Assembly (NCBI RefSeq): GCF_028867965.1
Contig: NZ_JAPQNT010000001.1
Location: 62,001-126,000, forward strand
Source: Flavobacterium sp. SUN046
GTDB taxonomy: Bacteria > Bacteroidota > Bacteroidia > Flavobacteriales > Flavobacteriaceae
Reading direction: 5' to 3'
Length of the DNA: 64,000 nucleotides
In this document: positions 62,822-64,000 of the stretch, in pieces
Position numbering within the stretch: the stretch's first letter is position 1
How the letters are laid out: each line of letters begins with the position of its first letter
Made by a program: the position numbers and the translations under genes
Notes under the pieces: generated by a model
The model's database searches: none
What the model saw: the letters and a program-made list of their open reading frames with translations, nothing else
What the model was told of the DNA's origin: nothing

Positions 62822-62832
62822 TAAAACAAACT

Positions 62833-63093
62833 ATGAAAAAATTAATCTTGTCATTGTTACTTGCTACATTGTTAACTTCGTGCAAAGAAGAAACCAAAGA
62901 AAAACTAGAGATTGCAAAAGACGCTGTAGCATCTGATGTGAAAGCTAGTATTGATTCGGCAAAAATTAAAGCTAAATTAAAGTTAGATTCTGTTAAAATG
63001 AAAGCTAAATCTAAACTAGATACTCTTGCAGTAAAAAGTGCAAATGAGCTTGAAAAAGAGGCGAAAAAACTAAAAGAATCAGTAAAAAAATAA
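62833..63093 (+). CDS. small coiled lipoprotein (1)
   Basis: 86 residues. The signal ends in LLTSC (Cys17), followed by K-E-E. This fits the K-(D/E)2 lipoprotein export signal known from Capnocytophaga surface lipoproteins. The mature part is helical and rich in K, A, S and D, with KAKLKLDSVKMKAKSKLD repeats like LEA or apolipoprotein-type helices. It is followed by a paralog-like gene 88 bases later. Confidence 0.65.
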   Translation: MKKLILSLLLATLLTSCKEETKEKLEIAKDAVASDVKASIDSAKIKAKLKLDSVKMKAKSKLDTLAVKSANELEKEAKKLKESVKK

Positions 63094-63181
63094 ATTATTT
63101 TTATTTTAAAAACTTTGGCATTCAATTTGCATAATCACAATTGTTCAAAATAATTAGTATTAATTCTTAATCCCTTAAAAG

Positions 63182-63433
63182 ATGAAAAAAACAATTTTAG
63201 CAGTAGCATTTATGGCTGTTGCAATGGTGTCTTGCCAAGACAAAACAAAAGAGAAAGTTGAAGACGCTGGTGAAGCTGTTGGAACTGAAATGGAACAAAA
63301 AGTTGACACATTAGCTACTAAAGCTGGCGAAGTTGCAGACACAACTAAAGCTAAAGCCGGAGAAGCTCTTGAAAAAGCAGGAGAAAAAACTGAAGCAGCT
63401 GGAAAAGAAATGAAAGAAGCTGCTAAGAAGTAA
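63182..63433 (+). CDS. small coiled lipoprotein (2)
   Basis: 83 residues. The signal ends in AMVSC (Cys18), followed by QDKTKEKVEDAG. The mature part is a repetitive amphipathic helix with KAGEVADTTKAKAGEALEKAGEK units, similar in build to the preceding gene but not identical, so an older duplication is likely. Possibly stress related, as in LEA-like or YtxH-like proteins; function unknown. Confidence 0.65.
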   Translation: MKKTILAVAFMAVAMVSCQDKTKEKVEDAGEAVGTEMEQKVDTLATKAGEVADTTKAKAGEALEKAGEKTEAAGKEMKEAAKK

Positions 63434-63439
63434 AAATGA

Positions 63440-63465
63440 AAGTCCTCAGAAATGAGGATTTTTTT
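63440..63465. terminator. terminator between the lipoprotein and EamA transporter genes
   Basis: GTCCTCA (63442-63448) pairs with TGAGGAT (63453-63459) around a GAAA loop, followed by a T-run. It lies between convergent genes. Confidence 0.8.
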
Positions 63466-64000
63466 ATTTTATATCAGGCTGCTTTTTGTAATTAATAATA
63501 AAAACACCCAAAATAATTAAAATTGTTGCTATAACAAAATCGGTTGTAATAACTTCATTCAATAATAACCATCCTAAAAAAACCGCAATAATAGTATTTA
63601 CATAGTTTAAAATTGAAACTTGCAAAGCTGATACTCGTTTTAAAGCATAATAATAGCAAAAGAAAGCTAAAACTGATCCAAAAACAGCTAAATACAACAT
63701 TGCAAAAATACTGCGAGAACTCCAATCGCTGACTTTAGTTTCTGATGAAAAAATAAAAGCCAAAACCAATTGAATTATGGCTGCAATTGAAAACTGGTAA
63801 AATAAATTTAAGGAAATAGTATTCGATTTATGAATGTGCATTTTCGAATACACCGTTCCAGCCGACCAACTCAAAATTGCAATTGCTAAAAATAGCATTC
63901 CGGTTTTGTAATTAGGATCTAATAATGCTCCGAGTCCGTCTCTAAAAATAAAAACTACACCTGAAAACCCTAGTAAAACACCCAAGAAACCTTTTAAACT
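63464..64000 (-). CDS. EamA/DMT family transporter, 5' end cut by window edge
   Basis: The frame is open to base 64000, so the N-terminus is missing; about 178 codons are present. Hydrophobic helices and the second EamA-type repeat (FLAIAILSWSAGTVYSKM, FGSVLAFFCYYYALKRVSALQVSILNYVNTIIAVFLGWLLLNE) are clear. DMT transporters export amino acids, nucleosides or other metabolites; the substrate is not known. Confidence 0.88.
   Translation of the reverse strand, partial: SLKGFLGVLLGFSGVVFIFRDGLGALLDPNYKTGMLFLAIAILSWSAGTVYSKMHIHKSNTISLNLFYQFSIAAIIQLVLAFIFSSETKVSDWSSRSIFAMLYLAVFGSVLAFFCYYYALKRVSALQVSILNYVNTIIAVFLGWLLLNEVITTDFVIATILIILGVFIINYKKQPDIK

Overview
The window looks like a chromosome segment from a member of the Flavobacteriaceae, probably Flavobacterium or a close relative. 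The DNA is strongly AT-rich. Many genes are preceded by the Bacteroidetes promoter box TAnnTTTG. It also carries gliding genes (gldB, gldC), a secreted esterase with a type IX secretion C-terminal domain, several lipoproteins, and a DnaG primase that lacks the zinc-finger cysteines. No phage, plasmid, integrase, transposase or CRISPR signature was seen.

Region 1-11.9 kb (minus strand) is the division and cell wall (dcw) cluster, in transcription order mraZ, rsmH, ftsL-like, ftsI, murE, mraY, murD, ftsW, murG, murC (cut by the window edge). Several joints overlap by 1-26 bases, which suggests translational coupling. In front of mraZ lie three tandem 10-bp boxes, the likely MraZ operator, and a -7 box. 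Together they show that mraZ starts at a TTG codon.

Region 12.2-18 kb holds an alpha/beta hydrolase, a MntA/HepT (MNT-HEPN) toxin-antitoxin pair whose toxin has an in-frame stop, engB, an unknown lipoprotein, gldC and gldB, and, divergent from gldB, nadE and a LuxR-type response regulator. Region 18-27.8 kb holds dnaG, an ECF sigma/membrane protein/outer-membrane protein operon, a polyprenyl diphosphate synthase, rlmN, an O-methyltransferase, a PAP2 phosphatase and tatA. Region 28-36.6 kb has an M1 peptidase, a DUF6702-like protein, two tandem carboxypeptidase-regulatory-like proteins, pepE, tRNA-Gly(UCC), a GNAT enzyme, and two convergent L,D-transpeptidases whose ends overlap.

Region 36.8-53.4 kb is a run of mostly housekeeping genes: a DUF5916 outer-membrane protein, gpmI, map, a GxxExxY putative nuclease, a methyltransferase, a DUF5103 protein, apaG, pruA, the T9SS esterase, rsmG, a fatty acid desaturase, an aminotransferase and a sugar acetyltransferase. 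Region 53.5-56.4 kb is a small redox/stress cluster (Crp/Fnr regulator, pirin, GNAT, OsmC, 4Fe-4S protein, FMN reductase). Region 56.5-60.9 kb holds a PepSY-like membrane protein and four small membrane proteins of unknown function, separated by unusual spacers. The window ends with a Flavo-1-like RNA candidate, fabD, an M23 peptidase, two small paralogous lipoproteins and a partial EamA transporter.

The main signal not explained by genes is in the spacers. A family built from a 9-10 bp unit (ACACGAATT and variants) occurs at five places, including both sides of the GxxExxY nuclease gene and a tandem array of 71-75 bp units at 49.2-49.56 kb. Other families are a hairpin pair flanking the aminotransferase gene, heptamer/octamer tandem repeats in operon gaps, and GTCATT-type palindromes. 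The best candidate for an undescribed system is the link between the GxxExxY nuclease and the ACACGAATT repeats. This is inference and needs genome-wide comparison.
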